A DNA stretch of 7,599 bases from Actinobacteria bacterium UBA2286 (GCA_002345925.1 DDWM01000040.1:397-7995); one strand, 5' to 3'; positions 1 to 5,945 are shown, counted from the stretch's first letter. A program made the numbers and translations. The notes: a model not told the origin generated them from the sequence alone.

Positions 1-5
1 TGCTC

Positions 6-37
6 CTTTCAATCCACCCGCGTAGCGCGGGAGGCTC
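6..37 (-). CRISPR. Single CRISPR-repeat-like unit at the window edge
   Basis: Read on the minus strand, this 32-base stretch has a 6-bp perfect stem, CCCGCG-CTA-CGCGGG (bases 31-17), followed directly by TGGATTGAAAG. Known type I-C repeats are about 32 bases, have a GC-rich stem and end in TGGATTGAAAC or a close variant, so both the layout and the 3' handle match. Only one copy lies in the window, and no cas gene is present. If it is real, the spacers run left beyond base 1 and the leader lies to the right. The exact repeat ends cannot be set from one copy. It could instead be a chance hairpin. Confidence 0.45.
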
Positions 38-91
38 TGTGACGTAATCATCGCGGGGACAGTGGTGCCAACACCGCTCCGCGTGTCCGAG

Positions 92-118
92 ATTAGAATC
101 TAAGCGTACCATTGTCAA
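92..118 (-). promoter_or_regulatory. Candidate CRISPR leader promoter
   Basis: On the minus strand a perfect -35 box, TTGACA (118-113), is followed by TCTAAT (97-92), which matches the -10 consensus at five of six bases. The spacer is 15 bases, shorter than ideal; a 17-base spacer gives TAATCT instead. Transcription would start near 85 and run left into the repeat-like sequence at 37-6, as expected of an array leader. The whole stretch 38-306 otherwise holds no recognisable gene, and I see no convincing plus-strand promoter for the ferredoxin in it. Confidence 0.35.
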
Positions 119-197
119 GTTTTCTAACCGCGAGTAGCTGATATACCCCGCATGTGCACAAACCAACCGGACACCACGCAATGTGATTCAAGGAGTT

Positions 198-236
198 ATG
201 AAAAGCCTATTTACAGTTGGGAACCGACTCGGGTAA
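198..236 (+). other. 12-codon upstream ORF, possible leader peptide
   Basis: An ATG at 198 opens a 12-codon frame (MKSLFTVGNRLG) ending at TAA 234-236. AAGGAG (190-195) precedes it, but only two bases separate the SD from the ATG, which is too close for efficient initiation. It lies in the ferredoxin upstream region and in a different frame. It may be a leader peptide or chance. Confidence 0.15.
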
Positions 237-262
237 GGTACGTGCGAAACTGACCGCCTCGG

Positions 263-282
263 ACGCACTCTTGCAAGTGCGT
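263..282 (+). promoter_or_regulatory. Hairpin in the ferredoxin 5' leader
   Basis: ACGCACT (263-269) and AGTGCGT (276-282) form a perfect 7-bp stem with a 6-base loop. It ends 10 bases before the ferredoxin SD (AGAAAGAGG, 293-301). No T-run follows, so it is not a terminator. It may stabilise the mRNA or modulate translation. Confidence 0.3.
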
Positions 283-306
283 GCGGACGAACAGAAAGAG
301 GTACAC

Positions 307-495
307 ATGCCCCGACCAATCATCAATGAAGACGAGTGCTCCGGCTGCGGCATCTGCGTGGACGCATGCACCGAGGGTGTCATCGAGCTCGTGGGCGACG
401 TCGCAGTCCCGGTCAACGAGGACAACTGCACCGCCTGTGCGGCCTGCATGGAAGAGTGCCCCATGGGCGCTATTGAAGAAATCGAAGAGGACTAA
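307..495 (+). CDS. 2[4Fe-4S] ferredoxin, clostridial type
   Basis: This is a 62-residue soluble, acidic electron carrier with two Cys motifs. The first is CSGCGICVDAC (C11, C14, C17, C21) and the second CTACAACMEECP (C41, C44, C47, C51). In this family the clusters are bound crosswise: C11, C14 and C17 with C51, and C41, C44 and C47 with C21. The usual Pro after the fourth Cys is present in the second motif but is Thr in the first. The ATG at 307 is chosen because AGAAAGAGG ends five bases upstream and the product then has normal ferredoxin length; an upstream in-frame TTG at 217 has no such site and adds non-ferredoxin sequence. No partner oxidoreductase is adjacent, so it looks monocistronic and serves general low-potential electron transfer, typical of anaerobes. 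Confidence 0.95.
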   Translation: MPRPIINEDECSGCGICVDACTEGVIELVGDVAVPVNEDNCTACAACMEECPMGAIEEIEED

Positions 496-506
496 TACGT
501 CCTCTT
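485..506 (-). terminator. Hairpin spanning both convergent stop codons
   Basis: AAGAGGAC (485-492) and GTCCTCTT (499-506) form a perfect 8-bp stem with loop TAATAC. The loop begins with the ferredoxin TAA, and the stem's right end overlaps the TAA of the opposite gene (507-505). On the minus strand it is followed by CGATTTCTTC, a weak U-rich tail, so it probably terminates the sortase operon. Confidence 0.5.
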
Positions 507-1098
507 AGAACAGACTGCTGCCATCAGGGCGCCTTCGGGTGCCCTGAGTGCTTTCCGGATGAACTGCCGGCCGATTCAGTCCCCTGAAATGCTGCCAGAC
601 CTCACGCTTGCGATCCTCATCGCCGAGCGAAGCTTCCAGCCCGTCTACCGCGAGCAAAGTCATGCCCTGCGCCACGACGGGCACACCGAACGCGAGCGCA
701 GGCAACCCGAATCCCGCCGCCAGATCGGCCGCCGCAACCGCGTCGAGCGCGACGACGATCGTGGGGTCAACCGCGAGCAGCTGCGCCCGCAACCGGGCAG
801 CGACGACGTCAGGCTCAAGGTCGGGCGCAGGTCGCGACACCGTGCTCCACACCTCGCCAGCCGCACCAAGCGCGTCGAGCGCCTTGCGCGCCGCGTCCCC
901 GTCGGGTCCCGCGAGAGCGGAGCCTGCGACTCGATCGCCGTCTCCCGGCTCCCCCTTCACGAGTGCAACCGCCGGAAACATGCTCCCGGACCACGCGATG
1001 CGTCCGGAGCCGCCCAGGGGGTCATCCGCGGCGGCGAGTTCAGCACGTACTTTCGCTTCCGCGAGGTCCTCAGGGCTAGCGTCTATCGAGCAAACCAT
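505..1098 (-). CDS. Degenerate uracil-DNA-glycosylase-superfamily-like protein
   Basis: This 197-residue protein has no obvious signal or membrane segment. Its order of blocks resembles family 4 uracil-DNA glycosylases: VALVKGEPG at 44-52 against the family's VFVGExPG, then a Gly-rich stretch and helix (60-78), VWSTVSRP (83-90) against VYxxNVVKCRP, DPTIVVALDAVAA (111-123) against PxVIVALGxxA, and KREVWQHF (164-171) near the end. The four Fe-S cysteines are absent (only C3 remains), as are the Asn of the NVVKCRP block and the catalytic-loop HP. If related, it is therefore probably not an active glycosylase. The start is fixed by GGAAGGA (1112-1106), seven bases from the ATG. It overlaps the epimerase by 16 bases, so the two are likely translationally coupled. 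The last 14 residues are encoded through the 525-546 hairpin. The gene is secure; the family assignment is by eye. Confidence 0.7.
   Translation of the reverse strand: MVCSIDASPEDLAEAKVRAELAAADDPLGGSGRIAWSGSMFPAVALVKGEPGDGDRVAGSALAGPDGDAARKALDALGAAGEVWSTVSRPAPDLEPDVVAARLRAQLLAVDPTIVVALDAVAAADLAAGFGLPALAFGVPVVAQGMTLLAVDGLEASLGDEDRKREVWQHFRGLNRPAVHPESTQGTRRRPDGSSLF
525..546 (+). terminator. UUCG-loop hairpin downstream of the ferredoxin
   Basis: CAGGGCGCC, loop TTCG and GGTGCCCTG form a 9-bp stem with one G-T pair and the very stable C(UUCG)G tetraloop. It lies 29 bases after the ferredoxin stop and probably ends that transcript, although only CTTT follows. It lies inside the coding end of the convergent gene. 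Confidence 0.55.
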
Positions 1099-2018
1099 CC
1101 GACGGTCCTTCCAAGCGCGTTCTCAAACGGCGCATGCGCGCTCCAATCAAGTGCTGCTTGCACCTTGGACGGGTCGAGCACACTGCGTTCTATGTCGCCC
1201 TCGCGCGCGGGCTGCTTGTCGATGCCGCCCATGTAGCGCGTCGCCAGCCTCAGTGCCGAGGCAAGCTCATCAACCGACATCTCCTTGCCCGTAGATATGT
1301 TGTACGCGGGGCCATCCACGCCTTCAAGAGCAAGCGGTTCCGGCGCGTGAAGTGCCGAGATGATCGCCGAGACGATATCGCCCACGTAGATAAAATCCCT
1401 GGTCTGCGCTCCGGATCCGTAGATCACGGGCGTCTCTTTGGCCTGCATCTTCGACGCGAAGATAGCGACTACACCGCCCTCACCGAGCGCGTCCTGTCTC
1501 GGCCCGAAGACGTTGGCGAATCGCAGGCAAGCGAAGTCCGTGTCCGAGCCTCGGAGCTCCTCGGCCAAGACGGCCTCTGCTTCAAGCTTCGAACGACCAT
1601 ACGGATTAGCCGGCCGCTTCGCAGCCGTCTCCGGGAGCGGGAGCACCTCGGGATCGCCATACACTGCCGCCGACGATGCCGAGAGAACCAGCCTCGCACC
1701 GGCCGCGCGGGCGGCTCGGGCTACGGCACGGGTACCTTCAACGTTCACAAGGTGGTCACGCTCCGGGTCCACGACCGAAACCGGGACACTGGTCTGTGCC
1801 GCCAGGTGTACGACGGCGTCCGGTGCAAACTCCGCAACTGCCGAGGTCAGATCAGGTCCTGTGATGTCTAGCGTCCTGAACCATGCCGCCGGATGCAGGT
1901 TATCGACGTGCCCCGTGCTGAAGTCATCGAGCACCCCCACCTGATAATCGCCGGTGAGAAGGGTCCTAACGAGGTTTGATCCGATGAAGCCAGCACCGCC
2001 GGTAACGAGAACCCGCAT
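1083..2018 (-). CDS. NAD-dependent epimerase/dehydratase, UDP-glucose 4-epimerase-like
   Basis: This 311-residue extended short-chain dehydrogenase is of normal family length. It opens with the Rossmann nucleotide-binding motif GGAGFIG (7-13), then D31-D32 for the NAD ribose, DI at 51-52, HLAAQ (71-75), the SASSAAVYG strand (113-121) with the catalytic Ser, and Y140-G-R-S-K144, the YxxxK catalytic pair. RFANVFGPRQ follows in the sugar-nucleotide binding half. It should act in the cytoplasm on a UDP- or dTDP-sugar, probably as a 4-epimerase; the exact substrate cannot be read from the sequence. AAGGGG (2030-2025) sits six bases before the ATG and overlaps the sortase stop codon, so translation is probably coupled within the operon. 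A role in a surface glycan or in adhesin glycosylation is suggested only by its position behind the sortase. Confidence 0.92.
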   Translation of the reverse strand: MRVLVTGGAGFIGSNLVRTLLTGDYQVGVLDDFSTGHVDNLHPAAWFRTLDITGPDLTSAVAEFAPDAVVHLAAQTSVPVSVVDPERDHLVNVEGTRAVARAARAAGARLVLSASSAAVYGDPEVLPLPETAAKRPANPYGRSKLEAEAVLAEELRGSDTDFACLRFANVFGPRQDALGEGGVVAIFASKMQAKETPVIYGSGAQTRDFIYVGDIVSAIISALHAPEPLALEGVDGPAYNISTGKEMSVDELASALRLATRYMGGIDKQPAREGDIERSVLDPSKVQAALDWSAHAPFENALGRTVGWFAR

Positions 2019-2028
2019 TATTTGCCCC

Positions 2029-2694
2029 TTAGCTGTCGCTCTGTTCGAGGCGACGCACCCCGGTCAGATCGGCTTGGATGATGTACCTGTATCGCGCGCT
2101 GTAAGGTGGATGACACGCGGTCAGAGTGAGCGTGGGTTCCTCGGTGGTATCGAAGACTTCGACTTTGTCCGGGGTCACCGTGAACGCTCGAGTGACAGTG
2201 TATCGGTAGCGACGGTACGGCGAGTAGAGGTCTATGACATCGCCAACCTCAAGTTGATCGATACGCCGGAACGGCGCGAGGTATGTGGTGCGATGACCCG
2301 AGATACCACAGTTGCCGGTTGGTCCCGGGAGATCGGTGTATGTGACCCAACCCGGACCTTTCTTGAGATCGATTACCGCAACTCCCTTGACGACCACCAC
2401 ATCAAGGCCCATTCGCTCGATGACCATGCGGCCGAACACGCCCCCATCGGCAAGCCCGTCCCAGTACGCCTTGTCCGTCGACTCCCAGTCCCCAAAGTCG
2501 AGTACAGGCCCGTCACTGTTGACTTGTGGCACCGTGGCCGACACTCCGCCGAAACGATCCAGCTCGTGGCGCAGGCGTCCTTGCTCCGCCCACGTCATGA
2601 GACTCGTCAGACCGTAGTAGCCGAGCAGACCGACAGCGATGCCGAGGAACACATTCCCAAGCGCACGGAATAGCAGGTTCCCGGTATGCCGCAC
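2029..2694 (-). CDS. Sortase, class E-like
   Basis: This is a 221-residue membrane-anchored transpeptidase. A single N-terminal membrane segment (about 9-30) is followed by an extracytoplasmic domain with PGPTGNCGISGHRTT (catalytic H134), F142 and the GDVI strand, LTLTAC (catalytic C194), CHPPYSARYRYIIQA and the likely catalytic Arg R203. The usual motif is TLxTC; here it is TLTAC. The pattern best fits actinobacterial class E, though class D is possible. It should cleave sorting signals such as the two LPFTGG motifs encoded downstream and link the proteins to the cell wall. The GTG at 2694 is chosen because GGAGG (2705-2701) lies six bases upstream; an in-frame extension to 2853 has no SD and crosses the regulatory region. 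It is the first gene of the sortase-epimerase-UDG-like operon. Confidence 0.93.
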   Translation of the reverse strand: MRHTGNLLFRALGNVFLGIAVGLLGYYGLTSLMTWAEQGRLRHELDRFGGVSATVPQVNSDGPVLDFGDWESTDKAYWDGLADGGVFGRMVIERMGLDVVVVKGVAVIDLKKGPGWVTYTDLPGPTGNCGISGHRTTYLAPFRRIDQLEVGDVIDLYSPYRRYRYTVTRAFTVTPDKVEVFDTTEEPTLTLTACHPPYSARYRYIIQADLTGVRRLEQSDS

Positions 2695-2700
2695 GACGCA

Positions 2701-2705
2701 CCTCC
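2701..2705 (-). promoter_or_regulatory. SD that sets the sortase GTG start
   Basis: GGAGG on the minus strand, six bases before the GTG at 2694. It rules out the longer reading frame that begins at 2853. Confidence 0.8.
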
Positions 2706-2727
2706 AAGCATGGAAGTCGTTTCCAAA

Positions 2728-2743
2728 TGTGACGAATGCCACA
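2728..2743. promoter_or_regulatory. CRP/FNR-type operator upstream of the sortase
   Basis: TGTGACGAATGCCACA fits TGTGA-N6-TCACA with one mismatch (CCACA), and its left flank, AAATGTGA, is a full CRP half-site. It lies 34 bases before the sortase GTG, within the divergent region shared with the riboswitch-controlled gene. On the minus strand it shares TTGTG-N-C-N4-GTCACAT with the site at 5984-5999. The regulator is not encoded in the window. The site's position suggests repression if the sortase promoter overlaps it; I found no clear -35/-10 pair. Confidence 0.4.
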
Positions 2744-2821
2744 AAAACAGTTAAGGCAGTATGGGTCGCTGCCGATACAACCAGTGTAAAGCGATTGACA
2801 AGCGAATACCGGAACGAACCC

Positions 2822-2912
2822 CGAAAAAGGCACTCCCGCTGAAAGGCGGGCAACGCAAAGTCACGGGTCTAACGGGAGGCACGCCTCCCTACGACAGCCG
2901 GACTACCGAAGG
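2822..2912 (+). promoter_or_regulatory. Cyclic-di-GMP-I (GEMM) riboswitch aptamer
   Basis: The element follows the GEMM-I layout. It has a first arm CCCGCT-GAAA-GGCGGG (2835-2850) with a GNRA tetraloop, the conserved ACGCAAAG (2853-2860), then CACGGGTCTAA (2862-2872), a second arm GGGAGG-CACG-CCTCCC (2874-2889), TACGACAGCCGG (2890-2901) and ACTACCG (2902-2908). Conserved family elements are GCAAAG, the CUAA/UA tetraloop-receptor region in the second arm, and the 3' GCCGGnnUACC segment. It lies about 95 bases upstream of the ATG at 3007 on the same strand, with a terminator between, so it probably switches that gene in response to intracellular c-di-GMP. The ON or OFF direction cannot be decided by eye. 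The outer ends and the P1 stem are approximate. Confidence 0.85.
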
Positions 2913-2927
2913 TCGAGCCATAGAGCG

Positions 2928-2974
2928 AAACCGGCCCGATCACCCAGCGCCTCGGGAGATCAGGACCGGTTTTT
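2928..2974 (+). terminator. Riboswitch expression platform, intrinsic terminator
   Basis: AAACCGG (2928-2934) pairs with CCGGTTT (2966-2972), with an inner CCCGA (2935-2939) and TCGGG (2952-2956) stem, and the stem runs into a T5 tract (2970-2974). It lies between the c-di-GMP aptamer and the SD at 2991-2997. A competing long-range pairing, TCGAGCC (2913-2919) with GGCTCGA (2984-2990), encloses the terminator and reaches the SD, and could be part of the switch. Confidence 0.6.
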
Positions 2975-3006
2975 CGCACTCGAGGCTCGAAAAGGGGCGT
3001 TCCAAA

Positions 3007-3540
3007 ATGAAGCACAGCAACGCACGAATCGCCGCGGCAGGGCTCGTCACAGCCTTCGCAGTCGTGGCAGCTCTTCTGGCCGGGTTCACTCCCACAAACG
3101 CCACGGCACAGGCAACTGCCGCTGTCGGCGATCTGGTAGAGGCAACACCCACGGTCAAGATCCCCGCCGAGATTGCACCGGCTGCTCAGACTGCAGCACG
3201 GAAGCGGACCGCCACGACAATCTCCACTACTGCCGTGAAGGCGAGCAGCAAGGCGGCTCTCAAGACCGCGTACCAGTCCACGACAGGCGAGCTTGGCGAG
3301 GCCAAAGCCATCCTGGCCGGGCTCATCAAGAAGTACCCGATCCTCAAGGGCACGACGGTGACGATCGGCACCACCCCCGGTGGATATCAGGCGGTCGCAT
3401 ACTACAAGTCGGGTCGAATCATCATCAGCCCGAAGCATACCGCCAGCCTCTCTCGGATCCTGAATCACGAGATCTGGCACATCATCGACTGGCGCGACAA
3501 CGGTCGCATCGACTGGGGCGAGAACGTACCTCCCAGGTAG
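3007..3540 (+). CDS. Small secreted putative zinc metalloprotease (HExxH)
   Basis: This is a 177-residue protein. A signal peptide covers about 1-36 (K2, R7, a hydrophobic 8-27 stretch, and an AxA-type site near NATAQA). An Ala/Thr-rich linker (about 37-90) leads to a mixed domain (about 90-177) with the edge-strand GRIIISP (136-142) and a helix carrying HEIWH (154-158), the classic zinc and catalytic motif. The chain ends only 19 residues later, so the third zinc ligand is unclear: D164 sits at the metzincin spacing, while D161 or E172 are alternatives. The HExxHxID pattern recalls M34/PPEP peptidases, but these carry a longer C-terminal helix with a Glu ligand. The ATG at 3007 follows AAAGGGG (2991-2997) by nine bases and gives the signal peptide. 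It is preceded by a c-di-GMP riboswitch. Its substrate is unknown; neighbouring wall-anchored adhesins are an inferred target. Confidence 0.82.
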   Translation: MKHSNARIAAAGLVTAFAVVAALLAGFTPTNATAQATAAVGDLVEATPTVKIPAEIAPAAQTAARKRTATTISTTAVKASSKAALKTAYQSTTGELGEAKAILAGLIKKYPILKGTTVTIGTTPGGYQAVAYYKSGRIIISPKHTASLSRILNHEIWHIIDWRDNGRIDWGENVPPR

Positions 3541-3558
3541 GCCCAAACCAAGCAGTCA

Positions 3559-3592
3559 AGAAGCCCCGGGTCCTCCCTCCCCCGGGGCTTCT
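3559..3592 (+). terminator. Intrinsic terminator after the HExxH gene
   Basis: AGAAGCCCCGGG (3559-3570) pairs perfectly with CCCGGGGCTTCT (3581-3592), a 12-bp stem with a 10-base pyrimidine loop, followed by ACTTTG. It begins 18 bases after the stop at 3540. The A-rich 5' side may let it also work on the other strand. Confidence 0.7.
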
Positions 3593-3602
3593 ACTTTGTG
3601 CG

Positions 3603-3638
3603 CCAGGAAGGGCCGCCAGGTTCAGCGGCCCTTCCTGG
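3603..3638 (-). terminator. Terminator hairpin of the adhesin gene
   Basis: CCAGGAAGGGCCGC (3603-3616) pairs with GCGGCCCTTCCTGG (3625-3638), a perfect 14-bp stem with an 8-base loop, 19 bases beyond the stop of the minus-strand adhesin. The U-tail is poor, so it may act together with the 3559-3592 hairpin. Confidence 0.6.
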
Positions 3639-3657
3639 AAACGTAGTATGCGAGAGG

Positions 3658-5934
3658 TTATGCCGAGCGGCGCCTCAGCATGACACCGAACATCGCACTT
3701 GCTGCTGCAACAAGCAGTAGCAGCGCCATATCTCCACCGGTGAACGGGAGGAACTCCTCGTCCTCCGGCTCCGGCTCCGTGAACGGAGCGAATGGCTCGA
3801 TCTCAATTGAAGCATCGTCGTCGTTATTCGTGAGGTCGGTATCCTCCGGATGCGCGATGACGACCGTGTTCTCCACGACTGTGACATCAGCCGGCACGGT
3901 CTCAAGAACCTGCAAGGTGTATGTCAGGCTCATCGGTTCATCCAATGGATTGATTGGCCCCGCGAACGTCCATGTGATCTTGCCGTCTGCTACAACACCA
4001 CCGTTTGAATCGACAACCGCCATGTAGCGCTCGTCAAAGTCATCGGTGATGGTGTAGTCCTCGGCCTCGTACTCACCGACATTGCTCCACGTCAGTGTGT
4101 ACGCCACGGTGTCGTCGCGCGCAGCCAAAGTGGGCTCTACTGACTTCTCGATCATGAGATCCGGGAACAGTCGCCTGTTGCCGAAGTCGAGCGTTGAGAT
4201 CTCAGTGCCGTTGGCGATAACGAACGTCCCCTCTGGCGACCGAGTCTGCGTCCAACCATCCTGCATCTCTTCGGTCACGTAGTACGTCCCGGGCAATGCG
4301 CCCTCAAACGAGTACGATCCGTCTCCGCCAGTAGTCGTTTCGGCGTACAGTACGCCGATCGCTGCGGGCTCGATGGAGCTCATCGGCACCTGACCGGGGA
4401 TGCGCCACAACTGAATGTTCCAGCCGGCCAGTGCGGGCTCCCCTTGGTCCCAGACCCCGTCACCGTCGAGATCATTGAACTTGTGACCGCCGACGATCGG
4501 GTCGTAGCGGAAAGCGTTCACTGTCACGAGATCTTCGAGCACTTCGCCATCGGTCGAGCCCAGCCAGATATGCTCGTCATCGTAGACCGCGAACCATGCA
4601 ACGGCGCTGACCGCGTCGCCCCACTTGAGATCTTCCTGGCCAACGAAGAGCTTCGGATCAGAATCAGAAAGAAGATCTGTGGTCATAGGCTCGCTGTTGA
4701 CTGTGTACTGCGCGTAGTAGGTGACGCCGGGCTTCGCCACATCGAGCGTCAGCTCGAACTTCTTCAGGGCATCGACGCGCGTGTTGCCGAAGTCCAGGCC
4801 GTCCAGATGCACTCCATCAGCGATCATGAACGATCCCTCTGGTGCAAGTGTCTGGTTCCAGCCGTCTTGCATGACTTCCTCAACGCGATACATGCCGGGA
4901 GGCAGCTGCGAGAAGTGATACGAGCCATCCTCTTCGGTGATTGCCTCGGCAATCCATCCGCCATTGCTGAGCACGATATCTCCGACAACCTCCGGATACA
5001 CGTGGATCACCCAACCCGGAAGACCGGGCTCACCCTCGTCGTGAACGCCGTCGCCGTCAAGGTCATTGAACTTCATGCCTTCCAGTGACGAGTCGTATTC
5101 GAACAGGTTCTCGGCATCCCTATCAAGGCACTCGCGACCAGTGCTGCCGAGAAGAACATCGCCGTCTGGCCCTGCCATCCACCACTCAAGGCTGAACGGC
5201 ATCTTCCACCAAACGACCTTTGTCCCCATCCACGTGCCGGAGTCCGGGCTGTGTGCCAGATCGACACGCACGTCCGGGCCAACGGCTGGCTTGAACATCA
5301 CGTAGAAGGAAGCACCCTCTGGTGCGTCGGGATACGCAAGCTCCAGCGTCTTAGTCAAAGTGAGGCGGTGATTCCCGAAATACGCTGATTCGGTCTCGCC
5401 GTCACTCAATCTGATCAACTTTGGCAATACGTACGACCACCCCACGCGCAGCTCTTCTGTGATGGTCCAGATACCGACCGCCGCCTGCATGCTAGCGTGG
5501 CCTTCGGCATCGGTGGTGAGTTCGTACGTCTTCGCTCCAAGTCGAAGAGTGAACTTCCATCCTTCGATCGGCGGCTCATCCTTGTCCCAGCAGCCGTCAC
5601 CGTCGAAGTCCTGGAACTTGTAGACGTGAATCCAACCGTGGCACAGTGGCAGTACTACTGATGCACCGTCAGGCGCGACTTTCGGTAGCACCACCGGGGC
5701 CTCCGCGGCCGCCGGCGCCTTTCGAACGACCTCCGCCGAAACCGAATCCGGCTCGGGCGTTGCCGCGTCAGGTGTCGGCGCTGTCTTGGCTACAGGCGCT
5801 CGCCGCGAACTGATGCTTGCACTCGGGGCGGCATAGCCGATCCCGGTAGTGACAAACAGCATCGCGACGAGCACGGCGATCGAGATCACTCTCGATGCTG
5901 CCCGTTGCCGATGCGTCCAGCGTGACATGTCCAC
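3658..5934 (-). CDS. LPFTGG-anchored multi-domain surface adhesin (SdrD B/DUF11)
   Basis: A 758-residue cell-wall protein. A signal peptide (about 1-36) precedes an Ala/Pro linker (37-100) and three SdrD B-like modules (about 102-189, 287-386, 483-588), each with a Ca-binding-type DxDGDG loop, a GEPxLxGW turn, DGSYxF, LPPG/LPGxY, DGW and a closing FGN. Between them lie two copies (190-286 and 387-482) of an unrecognised module. A DUF11 domain (590-712) follows, then an acidic Pro/Glu linker and the sorting signal LPFTGG (729-734), a hydrophobic segment and RRRSA. It should be exported, anchored by the sortase and act in attachment. GTG 5934 is preferred because GAGG lies seven bases upstream; GTG 5937 and ATG 5928 are alternatives. 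The first SdrD B module is divergent, lacking DGSYxF and carrying C98 and C115. Ligand unknown. Confidence 0.93.
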   Translation of the reverse strand: MDMSRWTHRQRAASRVISIAVLVAMLFVTTGIGYAAPSASISSRRAPVAKTAPTPDAATPEPDSVSAEVVRKAPAAAEAPVVLPKVAPDGASVVLPLCHGWIHVYKFQDFDGDGCWDKDEPPIEGWKFTLRLGAKTYELTTDAEGHASMQAAVGIWTITEELRVGWSYVLPKLIRLSDGETESAYFGNHRLTLTKTLELAYPDAPEGASFYVMFKPAVGPDVRVDLAHSPDSGTWMGTKVVWWKMPFSLEWWMAGPDGDVLLGSTGRECLDRDAENLFEYDSSLEGMKFNDLDGDGVHDEGEPGLPGWVIHVYPEVVGDIVLSNGGWIAEAITEEDGSYHFSQLPPGMYRVEEVMQDGWNQTLAPEGSFMIADGVHLDGLDFGNTRVDALKKFELTLDVAKPGVTYYAQYTVNSEPMTTDLLSDSDPKLFVGQEDLKWGDAVSAVAWFAVYDDEHIWLGSTDGEVLEDLVTVNAFRYDPIVGGHKFNDLDGDGVWDQGEPALAGWNIQLWRIPGQVPMSSIEPAAIGVLYAETTTGGDGSYSFEGALPGTYYVTEEMQDGWTQTRSPEGTFVIANGTEISTLDFGNRRLFPDLMIEKSVEPTLAARDDTVAYTLTWSNVGEYEAEDYTITDDFDERYMAVVDSNGGVVADGKITWTFAGPINPLDEPMSLTYTLQVLETVPADVTVVENTVVIAHPEDTDLTNNDDDASIEIEPFAPFTEPEPEDEEFLPFTGGDMALLLLVAAASAMFGVMLRRRSA
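4489..4776 (-). repeat. Unrecognised inter-SdrD module, copy B
   Basis: This encodes about 96 residues, from KKFELTLDVAKPG to WLGSTDGEVLEDL and NAFRYD. It shares the KxxEL start, a TVNxEPM strand, a Trp-rich centre and the LGSxxGExLE and NxFxY end with the copies at 5077-5367 and 6930-7211, and lies between SdrD B-like modules 2 and 3 of the complete adhesin. Confidence 0.7.
5077..5367 (-). repeat. Unrecognised inter-SdrD module, copy A
   Basis: This encodes about 97 residues, from TKTLELAYPDAPEG to LLGSTGRECLDRD and NLFEYD. It is the most divergent copy: Trp-rich (VVWWK, EWWMAG), with a Cys where the others have Val or Thr. It lies between SdrD B-like modules 1 and 2. Confidence 0.65.
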
Positions 5935-5945
5935 CACTTCCCCTC

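Noticed and set aside
180..186. AATGTGA before the ferredoxin as a third CRP-type site
   Set aside because: Only one half-site; the expected TCACA half is absent.
217..306. N-terminal extension of the ferredoxin from TTG 217
   Set aside because: No SD at a workable distance, non-ferredoxin sequence, and a strong SD directly before ATG 307.
559..1294. Overlapping plus-strand ORFs of 225 and 228 residues
   Set aside because: Antisense to the UDG-like and epimerase genes, Arg/Ser-rich low-complexity products, no SD or family motif.
2795..2800. TTGACA on the plus strand as the riboswitch promoter
   Set aside because: No -10 at 16-19 bases, and the start would fall inside the aptamer.
2695..2853. 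Longer sortase frame starting at 2853
   Set aside because: It crosses the operator and part of the riboswitch, has no SD, and GGAGG at 2705-2701 points to GTG 2694.
2761..3006. Longer frame of the HExxH gene from 2761
   Set aside because: It reads through the c-di-GMP aptamer and terminator and would bury the signal peptide.
2869..3546. 225-residue minus-strand ORF
   Set aside because: Antisense to the HExxH gene and riboswitch, with no recognisable motif.
4444..5088. 214-residue plus-strand ORF
   Set aside because: Antisense to the adhesin repeats; its open frame follows from the GC-biased codons of the real gene.
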